64,000 bases of DNA from Plasmodiophora brassicae (taxonomy: Eukaryota; Endomyxa; Phytomyxea; Plasmodiophorida; Plasmodiophoridae): positions 620,001-684,000 of the forward strand of contig JASFAU010000011.1 of the NCBI GenBank assembly GCA_039704465.1, given 5' to 3'. Shown in pieces: positions 20,053 to 29,437 of the stretch. How positions within the stretch are numbered: the stretch's first letter is position 1; every line of letters starts with the position of its first letter. The notes under the pieces are model-generated. The model was not told the origin of the DNA, made no database searches, and worked only from the letters and a program-made list of their open reading frames with translations. The position numbers and the translations under genes were made by a program.

Positions 20053-21170
20053 TTATTTACCGAAATACATATGGAGAAAGAAGTACGCCACGTTGAACTG
20101 GAACAATAGCGACAGTACGTAGGCGGCGGCGATGAGCACTGTTGGATAGAGGAACCACTGGGTGTTCTGCAGGAACGGCAGGGCTAAATAAAAGCACTCA
20201 CGTCATCAGCAGCGACAGCAGTGGCCCAATACCCTGGATCCGTTATTACCGTTATACCCAAGGAAGGAAACATAGTGATAGTAGCAGAAGGCGGCGGCAT
20301 ACAGCGTATTGGCAAACAGTGTCGACAGGAAGGATTTCGCCAGCAGCAAAGGGCTCAAGTAGAACTGTAGAACATACAGGAGAAGGAACACCGGGAAGAA
20401 CGCGTTGCAGTGGATATCGAAGGCGTACAGCCATTCAACCGTCTGGTCGATCGTGATGATGCGTTGCACGCGCATGTACTGATTGGCGAGGTACCATCCG
20501 ACAGTGGCAATGAACGCGCCGATGCCAAGGAAATCGAACAGAACGGCTCCAAGGACAAGCCGAGCAAAGTGCCATACCGACACGAACCCGAACGCAATCG
20601 AAAACGACACCGCAGAGACGGTCATGAAGAACAGGACTATGACGACGAAAGCGGGATCGTCGCGAGCCCACTGATTCTTGATTTCTACAACGCACGGGCA
20701 GTCAGCGAGAGCGCCGCCGTCGATACTGGAGGGAGTACAGACGTTTCCTCAGTTTGGTGCTCTTGTACCTAGCAATACGGCACGTCGTCAACAGAGCCGT
20801 CATCGATGCGGAGGAGCGAGCCGGGAACGTACACAGCGCTAGGCGAGCGGCATAGACTGACCATCTGGCTACACGCGTACTGGAAGTCCATCTGGTTATA
20901 GCTCAAGATCCTCTGTCCCCGAAGGTCAGCGTCCAGGCGGGCGTGGCCACCGCACCCACCGACCTGCAGGTACTCCGGCGCCATCCCGAACAGGGATCGC
21001 GGCCGCGACACCGAGAATCGGCGCTGCGTCGACCCTAAGACCGCCCCCGCGTTCAGATGCTTCCGCTGCTGCTGCTGCAACTGCGCACTACCTCTGCTGG
21101 AAAACGACAGCGACGGGGACCTGGGCGGGCCGGCGCCGATCTCCAGGATCTCCGCCCCGCTGATCATCAC
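20053..21170 (-). CDS. UNC50: UNC50/GMH1 Golgi membrane protein
   Basis: Five-span inner-nuclear/Golgi membrane protein implicated in ARF-GEF recruitment and receptor trafficking. Exons are 21170-20833, 20768-20743, 20684-20250 and 20183-20053, 309 residues. The second exon is only 26 bases. Family blocks are YNQMDFQYACSQM, KNQWARDDPAF, VEWLYAFDIHCNAFFP, and YYHYVSFLGYNALPFLQNT; each junction was fixed by completing one of them. The N-terminal 100 residues contain a QQQQ stretch and are poorly conserved; Met at 20984 is an alternative start. The stop codon taa overlaps an aataaa sequence. The stop lies 32 bases from the stop of TRAPPC12, also a Golgi-traffic gene. Confidence 0.93.
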
Positions 21171-21335
21171 TCAACGCGCTCCCGTCCGCCACGGGGACCC
21201 GTTTCTGCGATTTTGCGCGCACGACCACCACTGGCTCGTGCCGACCTGCGCCTGGCTGGCTTCGACGCTGCTGCTGATCGTGACAGGTCGTATCCTCGAT
21301 CTGCGATTTCGATATTATAAATGTGATGGGGGGGT

Positions 21336-21659
21336 TTACTTTGATTGCCGGCGCTGGGCCTGGCGGGTCTTGTTGGGCGCGAGCGGCTTGCCGGGCGGGC
21401 GCTTCTTCGGCGTTGCGGTCGGCGGGACGAAGACGGCCGGGCGGTCCAGCATGACGCATTGGCCGTGCCGCCAGCGACACGGGATCTTGGAGCCGGCCAG
21501 CTCCCAGCACCTGCACTGCTCCTTCGTGGACGCTTCGCAGGACACGAAGGGGACCGCCTGGCACTCCTTGGCGCTCGGCGCCGACCGGGCCAGCGCCGTC
21601 GTCGTCAACACCGACCCGATGGTCGCCAGGGCAACGACGAACGCGATTGTCGATTTCAT
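21336..21659 (-). CDS. Small secreted cysteine-rich protein
   Basis: Single-exon protein of 107 residues. The start at 21659 gives a clear signal peptide (MKSTIAFVVALATIGSVLTTTALA); the frame is open further upstream but that stretch does not look coding. The mature part has six cysteines in a compact pattern (ECQ, SCE, QCRCW, PCRW, QCVM) within about 40 residues, suggesting three disulfides. A basic Pro/Lys-rich tail without cysteine follows (KKRPPGKPLAPNK). I do not recognise a family. Size, export signal and cysteine pattern are those of secreted effector or defensin-like proteins, but no function can be claimed. Confidence 0.7.
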   Translation of the reverse strand: MKSTIAFVVALATIGSVLTTTALARSAPSAKECQAVPFVSCEASTKEQCRCWELAGSKIPCRWRHGQCVMLDRPAVFVPPTATPKKRPPGKPLAPNKTRQAQRRQSK

Positions 21660-21892
21660 GGGGCGGGTCGAGGTGGGATTCCAGTTCTGAATCCAGATCG
21701 CGCCGTGCGCCCGCTGACCATGGCGTGACGCCCGTGCTGATGGCCGATGAGTCACCAGGCAGACGGAACCGTTGTTGTTGTGACTGTGTGCTTCTATAGC
21801 CAGCGCTCGCGGGGCCACTGACGACTCGGCACACCGGCAGCAGCACGAGCAGCGCGTAGTACGTCACCAGCACGCGTCTGGAAGGTTCGAGA

Positions 21893-23164
21893 ATGCGCCC
21901 GAAGGTGTCGGCGGTGTCGCTGCCACTCGCTGAGCAACTCGACGGATATGACGACATGAGCGTGGTCGGCACGCAGAGCAGGAAGAAGAGTAAGAACAGC
22001 AAGAAGGGCGGCGACGTGCCGGCGTCGCCCGGCAGCAGGCTGGACAGCGTCGCACTCCCTATGGAACAGGCGGCGGAAGGCGACGGCGAGGCCGACGAGC
22101 TGTCCCGGTACCCGTCGGAACCTGATCCTGTGGGCAGGCAGGTCCTCAGTCGGGACCGGTCGGTACCATTGGAAGCGTATCCGATCGAAAGGGCGGCGAC
22201 GATCCCGCAGACCGAGGAGCTCGTCACCCACTCCGTCTGGCTCATTGACGCCCTGGTCGTGGCGACGATCGTCATCAGCATCACGATCGTGGCGCGCGAC
22301 GCATGGAGGTTCGCCCCGCTTGCGGACAACCCTCTGTTCGGGACGAAGGTGTCCGTCCTGAACGTGTACGGCCTGAAGAACCTGCCCGCGATGATTGCTG
22401 GACAGTGGTGGCGTCTGATTACCCCGATCTTCCTGCATGTTGGCATCGTAGGCACGCGAGGTCCAACAACGTGTCCTGAGTCACTGACGCCGGCTGCACA
22501 GGGCGACCTGGTCCTCGACATCCTGGTGCTGATCTTCGCCGGTGTCCCACTGGAGAACGCGTTCGGGTTTCGCCCGGTCGCCTTCGTCTACCTTACGTCG
22601 GGCCTGCTCGGCGTGCTCGTCAGCTCAATCCTGCAGCGCAACGTGCTGGGCGTGGCCAGTGGCTGTGCCAGCGCAGGTACCTTCCCTGAGTCTGTCCGCT
22701 GCGGCCCGCCATACCTGAGCGGCGCTTGTTTAGGGTTGCTTGGCGCTCGGCTGGCGGATATCGCCAAGAACGACCAGCGCCTTCGGGGCAGCTTCGTCCG
22801 CATTTCCACGATCTTCGTCCTGCTGCTGATCATAATCGAGGCGGCATCGTCGCTAATGCCACTGACGAACAGTGTCGGCAATGCTGTCGGGTTCGTGATG
22901 GGCGCCTTGGCGGCCGTGCCCGTGCTCCGGGAGCGCATCAAGATCGGTGGCATTGTGCGCCCGGCGCCGTTCACGCTCGTCGAACTCTGTGCGGCTGTGA
23001 TCTGGACGCTCGTCTCCGTCATCATCGCCCTGGACTTCAACGCGGTCGTCCACGGCGGCACGTGCTTCTACTGCACGCTGCCCGCCTGGTGGCCCGGCTG
23101 CTCCAACTCCATCTACTGGTCCTGCAATGCCGAGGTCATTCGCCAGTCGGGCGCCGCCTTTTAA
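21893..23164 (+). CDS. Rhomboid-family membrane protein, probable pseudoprotease
   Basis: Rhomboid fold with about seven membrane segments and an N-terminal cytoplasmic tail rich in Ser and Lys; about 390-405 residues. A 54-base intron at 22448-22501 is clear because it joins WRLITPIFLHVGI to the next helix. Family blocks are WWRLITPIFLH, GVPLENAFGF, SGACLGLLGARLAD (serine loop) and, in the last conserved helix, SVGNAVGFVMG. Active rhomboids have a catalytic His in the last motif (HxxGF); here that place is Asn. In addition, an in-frame 48-base segment (22672-22719) interrupts GCASGACLG; without it the GxSG-type site is restored, but its borders are not GT-AG. The alternative canonical intron 22677-22733 destroys the motif. 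Export of membrane proteins or chaperoning is possible for inactive members. Confidence 0.8.
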   Translation: MRPKVSAVSLPLAEQLDGYDDMSVVGTQSRKKSKNSKKGGDVPASPGSRLDSVALPMEQAAEGDGEADELSRYPSEPDPVGRQVLSRDRSVPLEAYPIERAATIPQTEELVTHSVWLIDALVVATIVISITIVARDAWRFAPLADNPLFGTKVSVLNVYGLKNLPAMIAGQWWRLITPIFLHVGIVGTRGPTTCPESLTPAAQGDLVLDILVLIFAGVPLENAFGFRPVAFVYLTSGLLGVLVSSILQRNVLGVASGCASAGTFPESVRCGPPYLSGACLGLLGARLADIAKNDQRLRGSFVRISTIFVLLLIIIEAASSLMPLTNSVGNAVGFVMGALAAVPVLRERIKIGGIVRPAPFTLVELCAAVIWTLVSVIIALDFNAVVHGGTCFYCTLPAWWPGCSNSIYWSCNAEVIRQSGAAF

Positions 23165-23194
23165 TTTACTTCGTAATGCACACACGCGCGCTCG

Positions 23195-24040
23195 TTACGC
23201 CTTCCTCCGCTTCTTGAAGACGACGCGTCCGCCGCCCGAGTCGGGCCCAGGGCGCCATGGCTCGCTGGGCGTAGGATCATTGCCTTTCACGTCGGATTGC
23301 CCACCGGGCCGTTGCCGTTGTAGCTCGGTCAGACCGTAGTCGTTCGCCATCTGTTCCAGCGAGTCGTTGATCGTGAAATCGTCCACGTCGACGGCGTGGT
23401 GGCGGCCCCGTCTTTGCTGCTGGGACTGTGCCGGTTCCTGTTGCGCCGGTTCCTTGTCGTCGTCGGCAGCCTGTTCGTGAGCAGCACTGGACTCAGACAC
23501 GGGGACCGATTCCCATTGGCCAATGCCAGTGGCTTCGTCCACGACCACTGTGGACGGTTCTGCCGGTGCATAATATACCGGCACGGAGTCATCTCCCTGG
23601 GCGTGAGACGCAGGTACCGGTCGCGGCTGGGCGACCCTGCTGCTATCGGATCTGGGCGGGGCGCGTGACGGCGCTCGGGACATGGCTTCCGCTGAACGGT
23701 ACAGGGTGCCATCGGTGATGAATCCCTCCGCACGGTCCTTGACGAGCTGCTGCATGGCAGCGCGCTCAATGGCGTCCAATTCCGACCGCCCTCCGTTTAC
23801 ACGTTCGTTGACTTCGCGTTGCCGCATGGCCTTCATCTGAAGGCGCATGTTGCGCGTATGCCGGCCGGCGGCCTCATGCTCGCGAACTTTCTGTAGGTCA
23901 TACCATCAGCACGCATGCCGTGGGCGATGACGCGCGTGTCGTCCTACCGACGGTTTCCCGTCGATGAATATCTTGCAGACGTTGCACCACTTCCGGTCGT
24001 TGGGGCGCGCCCACGTCGGCGCCGTCGACTGTTGTGGCAT
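23195..24040 (-). CDS. WBP4: WBP4/FBP21-like spliceosomal protein
   Basis: WBP4 is a U2/B-complex-associated splicing factor with a matrin-type zinc finger and WW domains. Exons are 24040-23948 and 23890-23195 with a 57-base intron, 262 residues. The intron splits the finger, DRKWCNVCKIFIDGKPS joining KVREHEAAGRHTRN, which together give the U1-like C2H2 pattern. A degenerate WW-like segment lies around residues 120-150 (VYYAPAEPSTVVVDEATGIGQWESV), lacking the first Trp. The C-terminus VVFKKRRKA is like the FKKRK end of WBP4. The start at 24040 puts the finger near the N-terminus as in the family. The zinc finger and tail are clear; the WW assignment is weaker. Confidence 0.75.
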
Positions 24041-24497
24041 CGTGCCAAAAAAATGACCGACCCACCGTGCACGCTGCAGCCCCGGACTGCGTATCGGCCT
24101 CACATTCGTTGCAATCATCGCCTCTATCACAAAGGGCGTCCCGGGTTCTTACTCGTCGTCTGCTACCGGGTGAAGGACCGTGTAGAAGTTCGCAAAGGGT
24201 TCGGAACAGGCGTTTGTTATCAGGCGACGGATCATGACGAGACCTGAAATGGAAGGCGGTGAAAGGCGCCCCTATCCAGCCCCGGCAGCAAGCAGGGCCT
24301 ACATAGCGCGTGTCTTATTCCGCGCTCAGCGTCCCAGCGAACCGGTGAATACCGTGAATAGGTAACGCAAGCTGACCTGCCGAATCCGGAAATAGCAATG
24401 CTGCACGGCGTTCCATTCATCAGGCCAGGTCCCGCAATTGGCTGGACGTCGGCACCTGTGGACGTTCCAGCTGTGATCCGGTCAATGTTCCCCAGCG
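24041..24497. other. Intergenic region between WBP4 and a hypothetical gene
   Basis: Divergent 5' region of about 460 bases. No coding or RNA gene is supported. An A-rich stretch (caaaaaaatg) lies just before the WBP4 start. Confidence 0.5.
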
Positions 24498-25157
24498 ATG
24501 CTAATCAAACCGCCTGCAATCGCGCGGCGGGACGCAATGCTGCTGCTGGGCGCCGTCGTCGCCGTGATCGCAGTCGGCGTGGCCGATGCAGCAGTGCCGC
24601 GAACGTGCAGGAACCATCAGGTTCAGGGCGGCAGCAGCCCATCACTGCCTGACAGTTTACTTCCCGCACCGGACGCTATCTCCTCTGCGCTAACCGAAAG
24701 CGGCGCTGAGATCGTCGGCCTTTCCCGACGCGTCGATAGACCTGGGAACCGCACGCGCTCGTTCTTACAGAGTCACCGTGTCCTTGCTGCTGTAAACGTC
24801 GTGCAAGTCGCGGTGCTTGCTAAGCAAGTACGCTCCAGGGCGGCACCTCCTGCCCGGCTGGTACCCCTTAGGCGGTCGCTATTGCAGCGGATACGGCCGC
24901 TTCTGGTCGGCGGCGCGCTCGTTGCAGTGCCTGTCATCAGGTGGCATGCTGGACGACGACGAGCCAGGTTGCTGGGAGAGAACGCATCTGCCCGCAGCGC
25001 GCCTAGAAGACCGCAGAGGGCGCGATTTCGTCCAGCCTTGTCTCTGGTTATCGTTGCGGGCGCCTCGCTCGTCATCCTGGCCGCAGCCGCCGTCCGACAG
25101 CGCGTTCATGAGCGGCGTGTCCTCCGGAGGCTTGCACGAATGGGCCGTATAATATAG
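24498..25157 (+). CDS. Hypothetical membrane protein with signal sequence
   Basis: Single-exon frame of 219 residues; the first plausible export signal starts at the internal Met of MLLLGAVVAVIAVGVADAAV (base 24537). Further hydrophobic stretches lie near residues 95-110 (VLAAVNVVQVAVLA), 136-148 (LLVGGALVAVPVI) and 182-200 (ALSLVIVAGASLVILAAAAV), the last followed by a basic tail (RQRVHERRVLRRLARMGR). The rest is Arg-rich. No family is recognised. It ends 14 bases before the stop of the convergent INO80C gene. It could be a real single-pass or multi-pass protein, or a chance frame in GC-rich DNA; the regular signal peptide favours a gene. Confidence 0.45.
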   Translation: MLIKPPAIARRDAMLLLGAVVAVIAVGVADAAVPRTCRNHQVQGGSSPSLPDSLLPAPDAISSALTESGAEIVGLSRRVDRPGNRTRSFLQSHRVLAAVNVVQVAVLAKQVRSRAAPPARLVPLRRSLLQRIRPLLVGGALVAVPVIRWHAGRRRARLLGENASARSAPRRPQRARFRPALSLVIVAGASLVILAAAAVRQRVHERRVLRRLARMGRII

Positions 25158-25171
25158 CAGGGCGCGAAGTA

Positions 25172-25816
25172 CTATTTGATGTCGATGTTGTTCGCCTTGC
25201 GTATGTCCAGGTAGGCCTCGACGACACGCTTCGGCATGGCCTCGATCATTGCGTACTGGTCGCTCGACGAATACCGAAGGTGCAGGCGAGGGTGCTCGTA
25301 TTTCGCCAGGCGTCCCGTCAGGTCGCAGTACTTCTTCGCCGGTCGTAACGTCGCCGGCCCACCCATCAGCGACGTATAGGTCGGCGTTGAAGGGTCCGCG
25401 ACCCTGGAGCTTTCTTGTTTGATGATCTGTTTCAGGTTCCGCCACGTCTTTCCGCCTCGAGCGGGACGATCGGCCCGTTTGCATTTGACGGCGACGCGTT
25501 GAGGCCGGGAGACGAACGGCGGCCGCACGACGTCGTTGGCGTGCTGCGACTCCCAGGCGCGCACGTTGTCCGTCGTGCACGGCAGCAGCATCGAGTCGTT
25601 AGCGATATGCAGGATGCCGTCCTTGTTCGGCGCCACGTGCCGATGCCGAATATCCAGGCAGACGACGACGCCGGGCGGCGGCGTCTCGTGCACGGCACGC
25701 GGCGCCGACGCATCGATCTGGGCGGCCAGGAACCCACGCAGTAGCTTGCCGTCGTCCCCGGGAACGAACACGATCTCGTTCACCGCGAAAGACGCCGCAG
25801 CCGCCGCCGCCGTCAT
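25172..25816 (-). CDS. INO80C: INO80C / Ies6 chromatin-remodelling subunit (YL1_C domain)
   Basis: Ies6/INO80C is the actin-related-protein partner that couples Arp5 to the INO80 remodeller. Single exon from ATG 25816, 214 residues. The conserved parts are TWRNLKQIIKQE, TPTYTSLMGGPATLRPAKKYCDLTGRLAKY, and LRYSSSDQYAMIEAMP..VVEAYLDIRKAN, the YL1_C domain at the C-terminus. The N-terminal 120 residues (starting MTAAAAAASFAVNE) are not recognised and make this longer at its front than the yeast protein's core. The frame is open far upstream, but that part is antisense to another gene and lacks family similarity. Confidence 0.88.
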   Translation of the reverse strand: MTAAAAAASFAVNEIVFVPGDDGKLLRGFLAAQIDASAPRAVHETPPPGVVVCLDIRHRHVAPNKDGILHIANDSMLLPCTTDNVRAWESQHANDVVRPPFVSRPQRVAVKCKRADRPARGGKTWRNLKQIIKQESSRVADPSTPTYTSLMGGPATLRPAKKYCDLTGRLAKYEHPRLHLRYSSSDQYAMIEAMPKRVVEAYLDIRKANNIDIK

Positions 25817-26045
25817 CGACCTACGACTGCGCCCGTCCGACACCGAAATTCCGAATGACGTGTGCCGGCACTGAACTGCACACGGAGTCAAAGTGGGGCC
25901 GCCCGGACGCCCCCCAGGGGACAACGGGGACGGGGGAGTTTGCAGTCTGCAGAAGGCGTTTCCAGATATTATCACTGACCGCATGTTTTCGGGCCAGACA
26001 TACGTTGCGTCATGGACTCGCGGACGGTGATTCAACACGGAGCAG

Positions 26046-26405
26046 ATGGCCCTTGGGGATTTCATAGGTGATCCAGCGTTCACTGCAGATAGCGACATGA
26101 CGAATGGTAGTGATGAGAGCAGGCGTGACGACGACGCGGAGCAGCGAAGGTGGGTACGACACATTGTGGAGCGGGATGTGGAAGAGGGCGCATTTGGCCG
26201 ACTGGGTTTAACGGGTGAAGATGCCGACGTCGTGTACGGACGGGCGCCAGATGACGAACCGCCGTACGAGCGGCTGATTGAGGACCTGGAGCCGACTGTG
26301 GAGTCGTGGAATCCGGACCTAGGACGATGGGTGCCGTTCTCAGGGCCCCCTCGCCAACCTGGTGGCTCACAGGGTCGTCGGGATCGCAGCGAAGGAGAAG
26401 AATAG
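26046..26405 (+). CDS. Small acidic hypothetical protein
   Basis: Single-exon frame of 119 residues, rich in D, E, R and G, divergent from INO80C with 229 bases between starts. It has no signal peptide or membrane segment. The C-terminal half (RLIEDLEPTVESWNPDLGRWVPFSG) looks like folded-protein sequence rather than chance translation, and codon third positions are G/C-rich as in neighbouring genes. No family recognised. Confidence 0.45.
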   Translation: MALGDFIGDPAFTADSDMTNGSDESRRDDDAEQRRWVRHIVERDVEEGAFGRLGLTGEDADVVYGRAPDDEPPYERLIEDLEPTVESWNPDLGRWVPFSGPPRQPGGSQGRRDRSEGEE

Positions 26406-26899
26406 CAGATCATTCATATATAGTGCTGCACTGCATCATTTTCGACGCTCATGTCATGCGCATTTCACTATTCTGAAGAGTCCCTTGTGGCGCTAAAACG
26501 CGGGTTACAACTTACCAAGCGAGGCCCCGACAGGTTACAGAAACCCGTAACAGAGAAGATCGCACCTTACGGTCACCGCGGTTGATGGACTCAGGATAAC
26601 GCACGCCGACCAGAACGATATTGTCGACGTGTACCTTCTCCCTGAGGGCGTACGCCATACCCGTTCCGTCCGATTAGCCAAACAGGGCCAGCCGCCCTAA
26701 TGCCTGGGTGTAACTCACGCTGACGGCGACAAATGACGTTAGCGTGGTCGGAAGCGCCCGCCATGTAATTTGCAGCGAGTTCTGCTGGACGGGTTATGTG
26801 GATTCGGCCTGGTGACGGTGGAGATACCATCCGGCCCGCCGGGTTGGCAAGTCGACTGGTGAACATGCCCTCCGATTTATGCTGGTTTGTATACAAGAA
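26406..26899. other. Region of about 490 bases with no supported gene
   Basis: It lies between the small acidic gene and the 3' end of the ADAM gene. Minus-strand frames cross it, and a short piece near 26590-26660 (MAYALREKVHVDNIVLVG in one frame) looks protein-like, so a small spliced gene cannot be excluded. No tRNA-like structure was recognised. Confidence 0.4.
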
Positions 26900-29291
26900 C
26901 TATGCGGCCGCGTTGCCGTCCATGGGAGCCCCAGCAGCAGGTGGGCCTGATGGTTTCCGCCTACAGCGGAACCCTCTCTTGCAGCACTGCACGAGCACGC
27001 AGCAGGCGAAGATCGGGACGATGGCCAGCAGGGCAATTGTCAGGATTGTGGCCGCCACTGTCCAAGCCCCTTGCTGTTGCGCGCCCCGCATGTCGTCGAT
27101 GACGCAGGTCGTGTCGCCCGATTTACATGTGAACGACTTGTCACTCGCTGTCACCGAATCGACACAGTACCCGGCGACGCAGACGCGACGGCTGTCCGTC
27201 GGGCCATCCGGCCCGCATGGCGAACCGTCATCGGCGTCGCTGGACCATAGCTGGGAGCAGGTCGTCGTGTCTGACTTTGTCCTACATTGCAGCCGCGAGC
27301 ATAACCTCGTACTCGGGCAGGATCGTGCCGAGCTGTCCACCAGGATCTGCGATTTCGTCAGCGTTGCCACCCCGGGCACGTTCACCGACATGCATTGCCC
27401 GTCCCTCGACAGGGCGCACGACCCCAGGTAGCAGTTCGACGCCAGCCCCATCCAGTCGGTGCATGACGTGTTCGGCAGCATGAACGCATCTGCTGGACAG
27501 TCCCCGGACGTGCCCGTGCACGTTTCAGCCACGTCGCATTCGTCGTTCTGTCCATCGTCGGCCCCGGTCAGCGCGCTCAGGGACCGGTTCCATCCCGGCC
27601 AACCGTACCTTGGCTGGCCGGCAGACAGACCCTTTGGCGAGGAATTGCCCGTTCTTACAGCAGGGCTGCGAGTTCGCGCAGGCGCACTGGGGGCGGTTGA
27701 CACGACACCGGACACAGCAGGTGTCCGAGCCCAGGCCCGGGTCGCATTCCTCGCCGGGGTCGACGAACCCGTTGCCGCAGGTGCCATTCGTCGGAGGAGC
27801 CACAGGTCGTGACGATAGGCACGCGCTCTGGTTGACAGCGCCGTCCATCTGCCTTGTGCTTTGCGACGAGAACGCGGTGGAAAACGACCACGACGACGAG
27901 GTCGGGCTCATGATATAGCCTCGTGTGGAATCGTGGGTCAGGCCGAAATTGTGGCCCAGCTCTAGGACGGCGCCAATCAGATCAAGGTTGCACCGCACGT
28001 CGTCCCAGACCGACCGTGAGTGAAGATCTGGGCACTGTAGGTCAGGACCTTCGAGGTCGTTTCGATGACGGCGACGGCGGCGTCTGTGCAAATGGACCCG
28101 AGGTACGCCAGGCCTTTAATCGGCCCATCGAACGCATTGCCCGAGAACATGTGCACGACGTCGAAATCGCCAAACTGTACACGGGGGGATCGTCAGATCG
28201 GCCTGACGTGCACGGCCGAATCAGGCGCCAGACGTGTTCGTGAAGCTGTTCGTCGTTGAGGGTGCGCCAATGCAGGAACGAGCTCAGCAGGACAGTGGAG
28301 TCGTACTGGTCCGGGCGTTTGCTGACGAGGTCGCAGGGCGGCCTCCCGTCCGCTCCACACGAGTAGCATCCGACCCCTAGGGTCGGGTTCGTGCTCGTCG
28401 TGTTGCACGGCCTGAACTTGATCGGTGCCGGTGTACCCGACCGAAATGTCAGCTGCCCTGTGCACAGCAACGTTATGGTCACATGGACAGCGACGTGGAC
28501 AGCTCGTGGGTACCGATTAAGACTACATGAATGCACATGACGAAATCGGCTGCGTTGTAATACCCATCTGTCGGCGGCGGTCAGCAACGTCTGCGACGGG
28601 TGTCGTTGATGCGTTCAGCGAACCGGCAATGTTAACGATGGCGCTCGTCTGGAGCATCGTGTCGTTCGACAACACGCTATACCGATCGAAGTCGTTCACA
28701 ACGAGGACCTATGATGCGCTTAACACTGTTGGCGAACGTCATCGCACGAGCAATTGTGACCTGCACGTATCGGTCAATGGAGCACTTCGCCTTCGACTTT
28801 GAGCCGCGAATCGCCGTGCCAGTGTCCCTGGTATCGGCGATAGTCGGTGTGGCGTCCCTGTCCGCCTCGACATGGGCCATATGCGTTCCTGCGTGATCGT
28901 CGAAGGGTTCCAGGTGGATGGCACGACCATCTCGGGTGCGGATCAAGCCGATAATACCACTGCGGAATGACGACAAGGACGCGTGCCTGATCGGGTCGGC
29001 CGGGCCGCCTCCCGCGTACTCGTAATGCTGATCAGGGACCTTTGCGTCGCTCTGTACCAAAACGCCATTCTCATATAGGTCCAGCGATCTGAACGTTGGA
29101 GATAGCCAGCGCCGGTTGGCGGTAAGCGATAACGTGAATCGCGAGCCCAGGACGTTCAGGTCGACATGCAACCCCTGGTCGGTGTACCGAATATCGGGTG
29201 AGACGGCTTCCGACCCCAGGCGATGCGCTGATGTCGTAAACGTCAGCGGTAGTAAAGCGGCGACGCAGACGACAAGTATGCCTGGCGGCAT
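26900..29291 (-). CDS. ADAM family membrane metalloprotease
   Basis: Secretory-pathway zinc protease (reprolysin type), about 684 residues. Exons are 29291-28761, 28708-28624, 28567-28514, 28457-28234, 28174-28015, 27961-27609 and 27547-26900; introns 52-61 bases. Domains in order: signal peptide (MPPGILVVCVAALLPLTF), prodomain to about residue 170 with KAKCS as possible cysteine switch, metalloprotease with HELGHNFGLTHD and downstream YIMSP as Met-turn, disintegrin (CGNGFVDPGEECDPG, CCVRC), cysteine-rich region (ECDVAETCTGTSGDCP), a membrane helix (LTIALLAIVPIFACCVLV) and a short basic tail. An intron splits the first zinc-binding motif between H and E; the unspliced frame reads LELGH and would wrongly suggest an inactive enzyme. 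Met at 29336 is an alternative start. Such proteases release ectodomains from cell surfaces. Confidence 0.93.
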
Positions 29292-29437
29292 ACTCGAAGG
29301 TACTAGTGGCTGAGGCTCCCGCGGCAAGTCCTGCACGACCTCCGAGCGACCTATGACGGGAACTCCAGAAACGTAAGATGTCTCCGACGTGTGGGTAGGC
29401 GCATCGGCCTGGGTGGGAAACGGGTGTCAGTATACAT

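Noticed and set aside
26591..26896. Minus-strand frame downstream of ADAM as a separate gene
   Set aside because: Composition and lack of any recognisable domain or consistent splice sites make it weak; listed only as an unresolved interval.
27940..28020. ADAM protease appearing to lack the first zinc-binding His (LELGHNFG in the open frame)
   Set aside because: A 53-base GT-AG intron at 27962-28014 joins ACT CAC G to AG CTG and restores HELGHNFG, and its size is normal for the window.
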